Origin: Bugula neritina
Lineage: Eukaryota > Bryozoa > Gymnolaemata > Cheilostomatida > Bugulidae
Direction: 5' to 3'
DNA length: 64,000 nucleotides
NCBI GenBank assembly: GCA_964035545.1
Contig: OZ037768.1
Span: forward strand, 19,509,700 to 19,573,699
Shown: positions 35,640 through 47,844 of the stretch, piece by piece
Position numbering within the stretch: position 1 is the first letter of the stretch
How the letters are laid out: each line of letters opens with the position of its first letter
Program-made: the position numbers and the translations under genes
The notes under the pieces: model-generated
Database searches by the model: none
Seen by the model: the letters and a program-made list of their open reading frames with translations, nothing else
What the model was told of the DNA's origin: nothing

Positions 35640-38308
35640 AAAAAGCAAATAAATAAATAAATATGTCGGTGTAAAGTGCTTATAATCAGTTAGGCAAAGC
35701 AGCTAGAATCATTAGAAAAGTTTATGGATGCGATGTTTATATGAATGTTTGGCAGTTTTGGTATTGATATTGCCCTTAATAGCACCATGTCTGGTATTGT
35801 GAGACTCTGCAAAATGAAGGGAGAACCGGTCTTGGTCTATAGCGGCACTACCAGAAAGCATACGAAAGTACATTTTTTGGTCTGCATTATCACGTCTTTG
35901 TGCAAGGCTATCCCAATTAGAATTTGTCATGAGCTCAGTTATATGATCTCGTTTTCTCTTACAGAATGCCCACCTGAAGGCTTTTCTATTTATACCTTCT
36001 ATGATGTTGATGTTTTTCAATTTAAATGGAGACCAGGTGTGGGTCGCAAATTCTAGTATAGGGCGACAGACTGTTTTATAAGCTATGGCTCTGGTTTTAC
36101 TTTTAGCCTTTTTTAGACAGCGCATCAGCATGTGTAATAATTTATTAGCTTTTGAGCAAATGTTTATTATATGTTGATCGAATGACAGTTTATTATCAAT
36201 CGTGACACCAAGGTATAATACTTTGTCAACACATTGTAAGGGGTCATTATTCATGCTGTATTGAGACACTAGAGGATTTACAGTGGAGCGTTGAATTGTC
36301 ATATGCTCACATTTATTTATATTGAACTTCATCTGAGAACTGTCTGCCCAAGTTATAAGATGGTCTAAGTCATTCTGAAATAAACTAGAATCAGCAGGTG
36401 TTGTGATTGGTTTGTACAACAAGGAATCATCTGCATATAGTTTAAGCTTGCTGTTGGCTACCACAGAGTGCATGTCATTTATGTACACATTAAATAACAA
36501 TGGTCCTAATACACTGCCTTGGGGCACTCCTGAGGTCACATGTCTAGTGGCCGATTTGACGTTGTTGACACAGACTGAAAGAAGACGGCTCTGAAGCCAT
36601 GAAAAAATCCACTTGACAGTTTTATCAGCTATTCCGATATTTAGCAGTTTAACCTGTAGTTTATGGTGCGACACAACGTCAAAGGCCTTTGAAAAATCCA
36701 AGACAGCGAGGTCAACCGGTATCATTTCGTCGAAAAAATCTATAAATTCACTCACGGTATTCAGCAACTGAGTATCGCAGCCATGATTTGTCCTGAAGCC
36801 ATGTTGGTGTGGATAAAACAGGTCATTTGATTCGAGGAAACAGTTGATATTATGTGATACGATATGCTCGAAGATTTTGGATATGATAGAAGTGAGTGAT
36901 ATTGGCCTGTAATTCAGCGGGTCTGTACGACTTCCTTTCTTGAAGATCGGTACAATGTTTGCTGTTTTCCAGTCTTGTGGTGTCTGAGATGTATCGTAAA
37001 AGTACTGAAAAACCTTTGTCAGGGGCTCATATATATAATGTGCAAGATATTTTAGAAGTGCAGGAGAAAGTTCATCTGGGCCAGCACCTTTTCGTGGATC
37101 GAGTTTGGTGAGCTGTGTTAGGACTCCCCGAGGATCAAATTGTATAGGGGATGATATAGTTTGAGGTGGAATGCAGGGAGGGATATTACCATCATCAATG
37201 GAAAACACAGAAGCAAAGGAGTCCGCAAAAGATTCAGCTATAGCAGTATTGTTGTTAGGGGGGATGTTGTCTAGTTGACGTACAGTATTTGAGCTGCCCT
37301 TTTTACTTGCTATGAACCGATAAAGAGGTTTTGAATCACCCTGCTCTAATGTATTGCATATGTGTTTGTTTATATAATTATTATAGTCCCTGTTACACAA
37401 TTTCTTGCAGTACCGGGACTGGGTGGCATGTTTTAAAATGTTGTGCGGGGTGCGATCGTTAAGGCAAGCTAGGTGGAGGTGTTTTCTTTTTCTGATCTCA
37501 CTTTTAGTTTCTTGGGATATCCAGAGTTCTGATTTTTTCTTTCTAAATTTGTATGGGATATTGGAATGTGCTACCTGAAGTATTCCAGATTTGAGATTAT
37601 GCCATAACTGTTCAGCGCTACATTTCTTAGAGATGTCTGAGGTGATTTTACAATGTAGGGAGTAACAGTCCACGGTGATGTTCGTTATGTCTGCCTTTTC
37701 AAATTGCCAATATGGTTTTGGTTTGGTTAAGGATGCTGTCCTTTTAATAACATTATCCGCCAACACATTGAAATTGATAATAAAATGGTCAGAGCAGGAT
37801 GACTCAACTCGGGGGTTAGTGGCAGTTACATTTGTAACAACTAGATCAAGCGTATTACCTTTGTCGTGAGTAGGTTTATTGATAGCCTGAGAAAGATTAT
37901 TCGAAATTATAAAATCTACGAACAATTGATGCAAGTTAGTTTCTCTTGTTGTTTTAAGTACAGGCCTGCTACTATCATTCCAGTCAATGTCGGGTAGGTT
38001 AAAATCCCCAACCATAACAATGTTCGGATTGGTTTGATCATAATACCAATTTACTATATCTTCTACTTGTTTTATACAGGGTCTACGGTAATAGCATGCA
38101 ATAGTGAAAGAATATCCACAGATTGATAAGTCAAGGGCAATGATTTCCCCAGGGTGTGAGGCATTGATTCTACTAACAACAAAGGGACATTTATTGGATA
38201 GGCCTATAAGGACTCCACCTCCACGTCCTAGTCCGTCAGTTCGATCACGCCGGTACATGGTGTAGTCCCTGGATAACTCATTATCGGAAACTGATGAATC
38301 TAGTTTAG
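35640..38308 (-). mobile_element. 5'-truncated non-LTR retrotransposon (LINE, CR1/Jockey group)
   Basis: Minus-strand insertion. Its 3' end lies at low coordinates, after the stop, in an ATTTATTTATTT run followed by poly-T (sense strand). The high-coordinate end stops inside the endonuclease domain, and flanking low-complexity sequence continues the frame by chance. No target-site duplication was found. Confidence 0.85.
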
Positions 38309-38396
38309 TGTTAGTGCTACTATCAGTGTAACTGAAAGTGTTACAGAGTAACACTAACATTAACAGTAACAGTATGACTATGACTATGATACTCAC
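35712..38396 (-). CDS. LINE ORF2: partial AP endonuclease plus reverse transcriptase
   Basis: 894-codon uninterrupted frame. Residues 1 to about 31 (MSIIVIVILLLLMLVLLC...) come from host low-complexity DNA, and element homology begins at LDSSVSDNEL. The endonuclease remnant keeps GRGGGVLI, GDFNLPDIDW (about 130-139) and a SDHF motif near 205. It lacks the N-terminal catalytic Asn and Glu. The reverse transcriptase has GPDELSPALLK, the NYRPISLTS block, DFSKAFDVVSH, GVPQGSVLGPLLFN and the catalytic YADD at 654-657. A conserved thumb/C-terminal region follows. Target-primed reverse transcription is the family's known mechanism. An intact frame suggests a recent insertion, but the missing endonuclease half and 5' region make this copy dead on its own. 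Assignment among CR1, L2 and Jockey clades is uncertain. Confidence 0.9.
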   Translation of the reverse strand: MSIIVIVILLLLMLVLLCNTFSYTDSSTNTKLDSSVSDNELSRDYTMYRRDRTDGLGRGGGVLIGLSNKCPFVVSRINASHPGEIIALDLSICGYSFTIACYYRRPCIKQVEDIVNWYYDQTNPNIVMVGDFNLPDIDWNDSSRPVLKTTRETNLHQLFVDFIISNNLSQAINKPTHDKGNTLDLVVTNVTATNPRVESSCSDHFIINFNVLADNVIKRTASLTKPKPYWQFEKADITNITVDCYSLHCKITSDISKKCSAEQLWHNLKSGILQVAHSNIPYKFRKKKSELWISQETKSEIRKRKHLHLACLNDRTPHNILKHATQSRYCKKLCNRDYNNYINKHICNTLEQGDSKPLYRFIASKKGSSNTVRQLDNIPPNNNTAIAESFADSFASVFSIDDGNIPPCIPPQTISSPIQFDPRGVLTQLTKLDPRKGAGPDELSPALLKYLAHYIYEPLTKVFQYFYDTSQTPQDWKTANIVPIFKKGSRTDPLNYRPISLTSIISKIFEHIVSHNINCFLESNDLFYPHQHGFRTNHGCDTQLLNTVSEFIDFFDEMIPVDLAVLDFSKAFDVVSHHKLQVKLLNIGIADKTVKWIFSWLQSRLLSVCVNNVKSATRHVTSGVPQGSVLGPLLFNVYINDMHSVVANSKLKLYADDSLLYKPITTPADSSLFQNDLDHLITWADSSQMKFNINKCEHMTIQRSTVNPLVSQYSMNNDPLQCVDKVLYLGVTIDNKLSFDQHIINICSKANKLLHMLMRCLKKAKSKTRAIAYKTVCRPILEFATHTWSPFKLKNINIIEGINRKAFRWAFCKRKRDHITELMTNSNWDSLAQRRDNADQKMYFRMLSGSAAIDQDRFSLHFAESHNTRHGAIKGNINTKTAKHSYKHRIHKLF

Positions 38397-38590
38397 TATG
38401 AGTATGAGTAAGACTAAGTGTAACTCGAAGTCATTGTCAAACTGAAATTCAAACTGAGTTACAATTAGAATTACTGCTTTTGACTACAACTTTTTTAAGT
38501 TAATCTTTAGTTTTGTAATTGGGTTGGACTCTATCAAATAAAAAGACCCAGAACAACTATTAAGCTAATAATATAGCGTATATTACCGTG
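38309..38590. other. Low-complexity sequence right of the LINE
   Basis: ACTNAG-type cryptically simple repeats (ATGACTATGACTATGA, GAGTATGAGTAAGA) continuing the character of the sequence left of the LINE. This suggests the LINE landed inside this tract. Confidence 0.5.
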
Positions 38591-38625
38591 AACTACAAAG
38601 TGTGACTTCTTCACTGGCAACAAAA

Positions 38626-38774
38626 ATGAATAACCTCGACTTTTCTAAAATCAATATTGCATACAGGAAAGGACAACGTGCGTGTATGCCTTCAAAGCTA
38701 AAGAGTATCTTGCCCTCAACTGGCGGAAGTTACAGTACTCTAGGTAGCAAGAGAAAACGCGCGATTTGTAAGAG
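38626..38774 (+). CDS. Possible first coding exon or upstream ORF, unrecognised
   Basis: ATG opens a 49-codon frame (MNNLDFSKINIAYRKGQ...) ending with a basic cluster SKRKRAICKR at a good donor (AGAG|GTATGA). Spliced to the Ran 5'UTR exon (acceptor at about 39673) it would reach a stop within four codons, making it an upstream ORF of Ran. It might instead be the first exon of another transcript. No family is recognised, and the tail resembles a nuclear localisation signal. Confidence 0.3.
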
Positions 38775-38789
38775 GTATGAGATTTTATA

Positions 38790-39673
38790 AATTTCCTCAA
38801 TTTTATCCAACTGTAGCGCTGCCATCATATGTTCTGTGTTGATTTTGTCTCACAAACTTATAGCTTGTATTTTTTTACTATAATGTTATAGCTTTGTTTA
38901 AAATTATATTTCGTGTATTTGTATACATTGATTAATTTCCAAGGCTATTACACTAAATGATTTTTACATTCAGTTTTACTACATCAGCATTTCATGCTTT
39001 TTTAATTTTTTTTCTTCATACTAATAGTTTTAGTCTCACTACTAACATTGGTTTGTTCATGCCTCATAACATAAGTACTTGGCCTCTCTGATATTAACTT
39101 TAGGTTCAATCGTACTTTCAATTTAGTTATTTAAGATTAACAATTAACTGCTTTCCAATTTGAATATTATTCAATCATAATGAAAAATGCAATTTCCAAA
39201 TTAAAATACAAGTCCGCTTTAATTTATGGTCAACACCTACCTTCGGGTTGGTGTTGATGTACGAGCCAAATGTTAATGTAGTGCTGAAAGTTTGTTTAAA
39301 CAAAAGTAAAATTTAGCGTAACTTTCAATTCGTACGTTCAACATTAAGGACGCCTATTATTGGCCTTTTTTGGACACACCCTAGCCTCCTCCCGCTCCCT
39401 CTCACCCGCATTTGTTGTCCGCTAGTACTAGTAGCCTTTGTAAAACTAAATTTGAAGTGAAATTATTAGTATGATTTTGGTTGTAATCAATATGAATATT
39501 TCAGGTGTAGACTGAGACACTCACATAGTCGCTTGCTATTGTTAGTATGAGTGTAGTTATTAACTAATACTAGTATCTATTCAATTTCATTGATATTATT
39601 TAGTTTTAGTTTATATTATTAGTGTTGATTAAAAAAAGCATCTCTAAACTTCCAATTGCTTTTTATTTTGTAG
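38790..39673. other. Ran upstream region / likely first intron, nothing else seen
   Basis: AT-rich sequence without coding exons. It contains a short hairpin (CAACACC...GGTGTTG near 39230-39256). Confidence 0.4.
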
Positions 39674-39711
39674 TAAGAGCCTCTAAACAAAGTTGTAGTA
39701 AAGAAATTCCC

Positions 39712-41456
<1,745 letters not shown>

Positions 41457-41707
41457 ACTCTTAGAAACTAAACTCTTCAGTTGGCTCATGAACTTCATAT
41501 TATAGTTACTGTTTTAAATCTCACGCTATGTTGCAAGCCTCCCTGTGCTAGAATGAATGCTTATGAGGATAATTTGTGCACACTGTATTCTGGACTTTTC
41601 TTCATTAAACACATTTCCTTTTTTCAATTTTTCACTACATCATTATAATGTTAGGAATGTAAGCTTTTCTGCATTGTCATTCACTGCTTGAGATTCTTGA
41701 TTAGGTA

Positions 41708-41713
41708 AATAAA
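41708..41713 (+). terminator. Candidate poly(A) signal of Ran
   Basis: AATAAA about 250 nt after the Ran stop. An ATTAAA at 41604-41609 is a possible weaker proximal signal. Confidence 0.55.
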
Positions 41714-41733
41714 CTCCTTTGTATTGTATATAG

Positions 41734-41739
41734 TTTATT
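41734..41739 (-). terminator. Candidate poly(A) signal of BUD23
   Basis: TTTATT on the + strand (AATAAA in the transcript), about 170 nt past the BUD23 stop and only about 20 bp from the opposing Ran signal. Confidence 0.5.
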
Positions 41740-41907
41740 CTCATGTCATGATCACCTTCATCTCATCAAATACAGTACATTACCAATACACTATGTAATA
41801 AATGCTTGTTTTACAAGAATAAGTTTTGGAAATGCCTGAAATTAATTCTCTGCATAATAAACTGATTAAAAGTAAATATCATTTTGAATGTTGAACAATA
41901 ATCAAGA

Positions 41908-44900
41908 TCAGAATTTCCCTTTCCTTCTTCTCCCTGTGTACTTTGAGTCTGCTCTGACATCCCTGGAAAAGAAACATCAAATCAATTACATGTAAAAGCT
42001 ATGGGAGTGCCCACTTTGATGGAGCAATCTATTGATGCTGAGCCTAGATTTGTTGAATTGAATAGATTGACTTGGGACAAAGTTTTACATTTTATTACCA
42101 TCACCTAAGTGGCAATATGCTAGTAAAAACCACTGCAGTTTTACTCGAAAATAGTTTAATCTCTCTTTAGAGGGGAGATTTTGAGTTGGCTTATACACCA
42201 TAGAATATCTCAGATTTGATAAACATCTATCAGAAGAGTTTTGCACCATTAATGAGGACTATATATAAGATACATTTAAAAAGTTTCTAGGCAGAGTTAA
42301 TGGAAACAAGATACAACAGATACAGAAAATGCAACACTCAAAAATCAACCCCAGTTTATGCTTTTCAAGATCCATTTGTAGCAATAGCATGTGCTCATTG
42401 AAAAACAATCTCAAATTATGTGTAAAAAATAAAATTGTCATGAAGGATGAAAGCTGCCGTGGTCTAGGGGTTAGAGCGTTTGCCTAGTATGCACGAAGTA
42501 ATGGGTTTGAGCCCCAACAAAGGCCATTGGTGATGCTATGAAGAACATCCAGTCATAATTGCTCCTGTGCCATATATGAATAAGTCCTTAGTTCTATTTA
42601 ACAAAAGCCCTTCCATCAGGAGTTTCTCACAGGGATGGTGAGTTTTTATGAAGGATCGAAGCTATCAACCTTGGCAGTAGTAGTAGTAAAAGTTTCAGTT
42701 TCCTCTGAATTTGGTTAACACTAAAATTCATGGTCAGTTATTCTCTGATAGTAGCAGAGTTACTTATATTATGGGCTTTAAAATTTGACTTCTCATCAAC
42801 AATTATGTGTAGGCTGGCAAAAAGCTAAGCTGATAACTTACTTTCCCTGTCGCCTACCGCGTTCCTTTTTGTCTAATATCCATTGTTTACTTTTTTTCAA
42901 TGGTTTTCTTTCCTTGCCACCACGAGTTCGGGTCCTAGAACACATTGAAACACAAGACTTACAACAAACAATCTTATGACAACTATCTACTCAACACAGC
43001 AGCGATATGTCCAAAGAACTGTAGAAGACAACTCCTAACATCATAAGATTACCTCCTGTTTTCATACTGGACTGATCTATCTTCTGTAGTCTGACCAGTT
43101 CCAAGAGCTCTAGGCAGGGCAGGAGGTGCTCCACCAGTAAACAAGCACAAATATATCCTGCAAAGCAAACTTTATACAGTTAAAACTAAAACAAAAATAT
43201 TTTGGTTGGGAATACATATTTTTAGGATTTACCATCAACATACAAGGACATCTGTAATGATTAGTAACTTTTCTTTTACCTTTCAATTTTAACAAACTGT
43301 TTGAAAAAGATATTTCTAATAAGAAACACGCCCCTCTTATATTGTAGAATTTACTATCAATTGCATGGTGATATAACAAAGTACTATGTAGCAGAATGTC
43401 AGCAATACAAGCCAAGCCAAACATTGATACGATCTGTTAAAAGTGAGTTAACCTTTAATTTTCCGATTAGTTGTAATCAAAACTAGCACCTAAAGTGTAT
43501 AACTAGCAACTAAAGTTCATAGTAGCAATTGTAGCATTGAATGCTAGCATAGTGTATAACTAGTAAATTAAGTATATAACTAGCAACTAAAGTGTATAGC
43601 TAGCAACTAAAGTATATAACTAGCAACTAAAGTATATAACTAGCAACTAAAGTATATAACTAGCAACTAAAGTATATAACTAGCAGCTAAAGTATATAAC
43701 TAGCAACTAAAGTATATAGCTAGCAACTAAAGTATATAACTAGCAACTAAAGTATATAACTAGCAACTAAAGTATATAGCTAGCAACTAAAGTATATAAC
43801 TAGCAACTAAAGTATATAACTAGCAACTAAAGTATATAACCAGCAACAGAGGTATAGAATGCTTATCCCAAGTAACCACTTACTTTTTAGCTTTTGAGCT
43901 GTGAGGGTAATCAATCACTAGTCCACCAGTGAACCCAGATTTCATAGCTTGCTGTGTGATGAACTCCAACTAATAATGAAAAAAAAATGGTATTCATGAC
44001 TATCTAGCTCCATCATAGAAGTGCAAAATGAAAAATATCTTCATATGATTGTTCCATTCAGCAAGCATATAGAATATATATAATTTACAGTGTATTGCAT
44101 GTAGGGAGCAGCTGGCCTAGTAAACATGAGATTAATAGTTCAAGTAAAGGCTATTAGTGATGTTAGGAAGGGTATTCAGTCATAACTGTTAGGAAGGCCT
44201 TAGCCTGATTTAAAGAAGCCCTTTTCATCCGGGTTCTCACGTGGATAGCAACTATAAACTGGCGTGGGTGTTATACATTTTATTGCAAGTAAACTAGAAG
44301 CTACGTTGTGATAGTTGTGATAGTTATTCAGTACATTGACAACACAGTGCTATACAAGTAACTTACACATAAATTTCATCCAAAGAACAAAAAACAATGA
44401 GGCATTATCGATAACTTACTTGCTGGCTATTTTCCGGATATAATTGAAATACTGCTCTTGCACCACGGGTCTGTAAAACACAACATAATAAAAGACACAG
44501 AAATGGTAAAGTGGTACAAAATAAAAACATGTACAGTAGATACTAGATAGAGATAGTAAGTAAATGTAGGTAGTGAATAGATAGAAGGTTGTCACTTAAT
44601 AACTGGACATTGTTTTACTAGACATCTAATGGCAGTAGTCTTATTTGTCACTAGTTGGAGCAATGATAGATGGTATATGTCTAGAATATAACTAAAGTCA
44701 ACCTGTTAATAATTTTATATTAAATATTACAATAATTGCTGTTACTAGATGAGAATTATCAGAAGGTGTTTCAAAGTGTTGTGTGAGAACCAGTGAAATA
44801 AAATGTCAAAATTTGATTTCAGTTTCACGTTTCATAGACTGTCTCAGTAAAATGTGAAGACATTAAATTAAAAAAATTCTGATTTGCTTCACAGCAAAAT

Positions 44901-47844
44901 TATGTTTTTTCTAAAGATTATGTAATCCCTGCCATCGATACTTGTAATTTTAAATTTATGTTCAAGTTCAACACTTTCATAGGGTTTACATAAAAAGACA
45001 CAACCTTCAGCTTGCTTCATTAAAACCAAAAAGCACCAAGTTAGAAAAGAAAGGGTTTCTTTCCACTTACTAGACAACTGTATAAGGTGGTGAAAAATGT
45101 TGCCATTCTTTTACCAGGTTTGTGTGTTTTCTTGTCTACATTACATAACCATTGAAGAGCTGATATGCTACAAATATAATCATTATACTGCAGTTATCCA
45201 CAGCAAACATTCTGCAGTTTATTCGGGAGTTAAAAAACAACAAAATAGTTTAGAATCTTCTGATAATTTTACAGTGTGCTGAAAATCAATCTATTACTTG
45301 TCTTACAATAGTATAATAGTAGAAAACAGGCTTGTCAAAAATGATCAGTCACGTCCTAGAAAAAACTAAAAAGATTTGTTCAACACCATTACCGAATTTT
45401 TACCCACATCATGGCAATTCAAAGTACCCAAGTACATGGTTAAATTGTGGGATATCAACATTACAGCAAAATGTTGATACTATGACTGAATGCTGCAGTA
45501 GCATTGAAATGTGTACCATTACCTGACGCAACCATCAAACGTGCCTGCCCTGAATGGCATGCCTTGTCCCATATCACTTAACATCAAATCTCCAATAACT
45601 TGACTTTCTACTGCCACATCTAACATGCTTTGACTAATGTCGACACCAACCCAATAGTGTCCATGTGAAGTTATTGCGTCACCTAATAAAACTATACAGT
45701 CTATACCAAAATATTCCCACCAATTAGGATTAAGGAATTGTGGATCTTGCCAGTTAAATCATGCTACGATTAAGACTAAATTCATCCAATTGCTGTGGCT
45801 ACTTCAATTGACTGCAAAAAATATTTTGCGACAGCTTTTTGAAAAATCTTATAAATGAAAGCTGTGATATGGCCGATTATGCAGAACCTCAGAAAATTAC
45901 TTTATACAATGATGTGTAGGGTTATTAGCTAATTGCTGTAGTGTATTTGGCTGCATATTGCTAAGCAAGTAGTAGGTGTTACCTCTGGTAACAAAGCTTC
46001 ACTACACCAGATAGAGTGTAAGGCTTCATTTGGGTCATTTTACCTAATTTAGTACACACTGGAAATCTCCAGTTTTTAGCTATTTTTCACAATTTAGCCG
46101 CTAATTAACATGGTTTTTGCCCAAAACTAGTAAAATATCAATAAATACACCTAAATAATCAAGGTTCTTCTTAATTGTGCTTGATTTTCCATGTTTTTTC
46201 CTATTTATTTAGCTAATTTGGATTGCGGACCTTTACGGTTTTTTAGTAACGGTCTGCAATCAAAAGAAGCTGAATAATTAGGAAAAAAACATGGGAAATC
46301 AAGCAAAATTGAAAATAACCTTGATTATTTAGGTTTATTTATTGATATTTTACTAGTTTTGGGCAAAAACCCATGTTTATTAGCGGCTAAATTGTAAAAA
46401 ATAGCTAAAAACTGGAGATTTCCAGTGTGTACTAAATTAAGTAAAATGACCCATTTACATTCATAGTCAACTGTTGGATCCAACTAACGCATGCTATTTA
46501 CTACTACAGTATATTTTACGATAAGTCTGGATAAGTCTGAATAGACGGAGAAAGAGTTTACCACTAAGACCAGAGCCACACCCAACATCCAGAAGGTAAG
46601 CAGGCGTGTCTTCAGGTAATGCCAGTAATTCTATAGCCCTTTCTGTTAGCTGACTTTGTATCTCCATCATACGAGAGCTGTAAATATGAAAATAGCGAAA
46701 TATGAATATAAAATACTGGAATAGAAAAAGAAAATATCTTCGCCCACACCACAATGGAGAAATTGATATTCATTCAAAACAGTTGAACATAAATATGAAA
46801 TCTAAGTCACCAAAGTGTTTATAACCAATGTGCAGCAAATATATTACAGGAGTCACCTATATTAACTCAGTACTGCTCAGTCACAGTTATTATATTGGTG
46901 AAAATATAAAACTCACAACATGCTTAGTTAAACAAAAATTTGAGAGGGTAATATTCATTAACAAGTAGTAAGTAGGCTACCTCTAAATGCCCAGTAATGA
47001 GATTTTTACTCTAAATGAAGATTTAAATAATGTGCCAAGATATGACAAAACTGGGCCCATTTTCTTCTATGAAATCAGCTATACACCCACTACATGCCGC
47101 AAAACAAGAGCAAATGGTGAATTAATCTTTTAGAGTTTTACTGTGGCTCAAAATTAATACTAAATGAACTAATCTCAATTACTGTGCATGCAAGCAACAA
47201 CCAATCAACAAATTAATCTCTTACTAAAAGTAAAATTGCTAACATAAATACTATAATAAAAGGAAACAAAATAATATTTCTAAATATTTTGTAAATGCAG
47301 TGCTTAATCTTACAATAATGATGAAAATCAGTTGAAAGCACATTACAATAACTAACACCTTCTATTCTTTCTCATTGGTTATAAATAGAAAATTGTGTCT
47401 AGATATTTCTTTACACTTTTAATACATAAAAAATTGTAGTTTTTAGAAGAAGGTTAAATAAGCTTACCTATCGGCATATTTCCTAGCTTCTTTTTCATTG
47501 TAAAACTAAAAATAATAATTAAAATAATCATGTATAGAAAAAGGTCTTTCGTTCATTTTCCAAAAGAAACTTCATTTATAGTAAATAATCTGAAACTATT
47601 CCACAAATAATATTATCAATAAAACATTAGCAACCTGAAAACATGTAATTATAGATGTTTCCAAATAAACAATTTAATGATAATAATTTTAATCGGATTA
47701 AAATCCATATTACTTTCACCTTAACCTTTACTCTCAACTTTTAACCGTGACGCTGGCTTTAATTTTAAGCTTAGCTCACAAGTTGCAAAAACTTACAATT
47801 TCAGGAGGAGCTGTATGTTCAGGTCTTCTACTTGAAGATGCCAT
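41908..47844 (-). CDS. BUD23: 18S rRNA (guanine-N7) methyltransferase BUD23/WBSCR22
   Basis: Ten coding exons in transcript order: 47797-47844, 47468-47505, 46562-46677, 45523-45682, 45071-45167, 44420-44470, 43884-43969, 43053-43157, 42842-42934, 41908-41962. Total 849 nt, 282 aa (human 281), phases consistent. It starts [19 protein letters not shown], the conserved BUD23 opening. SAM-binding motif I is [12 protein letters not shown] (57-68), followed by [21 protein letters not shown], and [20 protein letters not shown] and [15 protein letters not shown] follow. The C-terminus is the basic WBS_methylT-type tail ([14 protein letters not shown], then [11 protein letters not shown]). With TRMT112 the enzyme makes m7G in 18S rRNA and supports small-subunit maturation in the nucleus. 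TRMT112 is not in this window. Confidence 0.96.
42440..42663 (+). mobile_element. tRNA-derived SINE with target-site duplication
   Basis: The body, about 42456-42647, opens with a tRNA-like head. An A-box-like TGGTCTAGGGGTTAGAGC and B-box-like GGGTTTGAGCCCC are properly spaced. It is flanked by ATGAAGGATGAAAGCT (42440-42455) and ATGAAGGATCGAAGCT (42648-42663). It lies in the last BUD23 intron, opposite to the gene. Confidence 0.8.
43500..43850. repeat. 20-bp minisatellite in a BUD23 intron
   Basis: About 15 copies of CTAGCAACTAAAGTATATAA with period exactly 20 from about 43560. Earlier units (43487-43560) are diverged. The array ends about 30 bp before exon 43884-43969. Confidence 0.93.
44090..44275 (+). 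mobile_element. Diverged second copy of the SINE
   Basis: Shares the body of the copy at 42456: AAAGGCTATTAGTGATG..., TTCAGTCATAACTG..., AAGCCCTTTTCATC..., TTCTCACGTGGAT. The tRNA-like head is decayed (AGCAGCTGGCCTAG). In a BUD23 intron. Confidence 0.65.
46031..46453. repeat. Long palindrome (foldback element) in a BUD23 intron
   Basis: Two arms of about 195 bp run from TGGGTCATTTTAC... to ...GTAAAATGACCCA and are roughly 85-90% complementary. The centre is near 46241 (inner arms 46221-46231 and 46251-46261). No open frame. Probably a foldback transposon or a very long-armed MITE. No target-site duplication was found. Confidence 0.88.

Noticed and set aside
35745-36056. Plus-strand 103-codon frame and others within 35.7-38.4 kb
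   Set aside because: Shadows of the LINE ORF2 on the opposite strand.
39230-39256. Short hairpin CAACACC...GGTGTTG
   Set aside because: A stem of about 8 bp is expected by chance at this scale, and no tRNA, miRNA or element context was seen.
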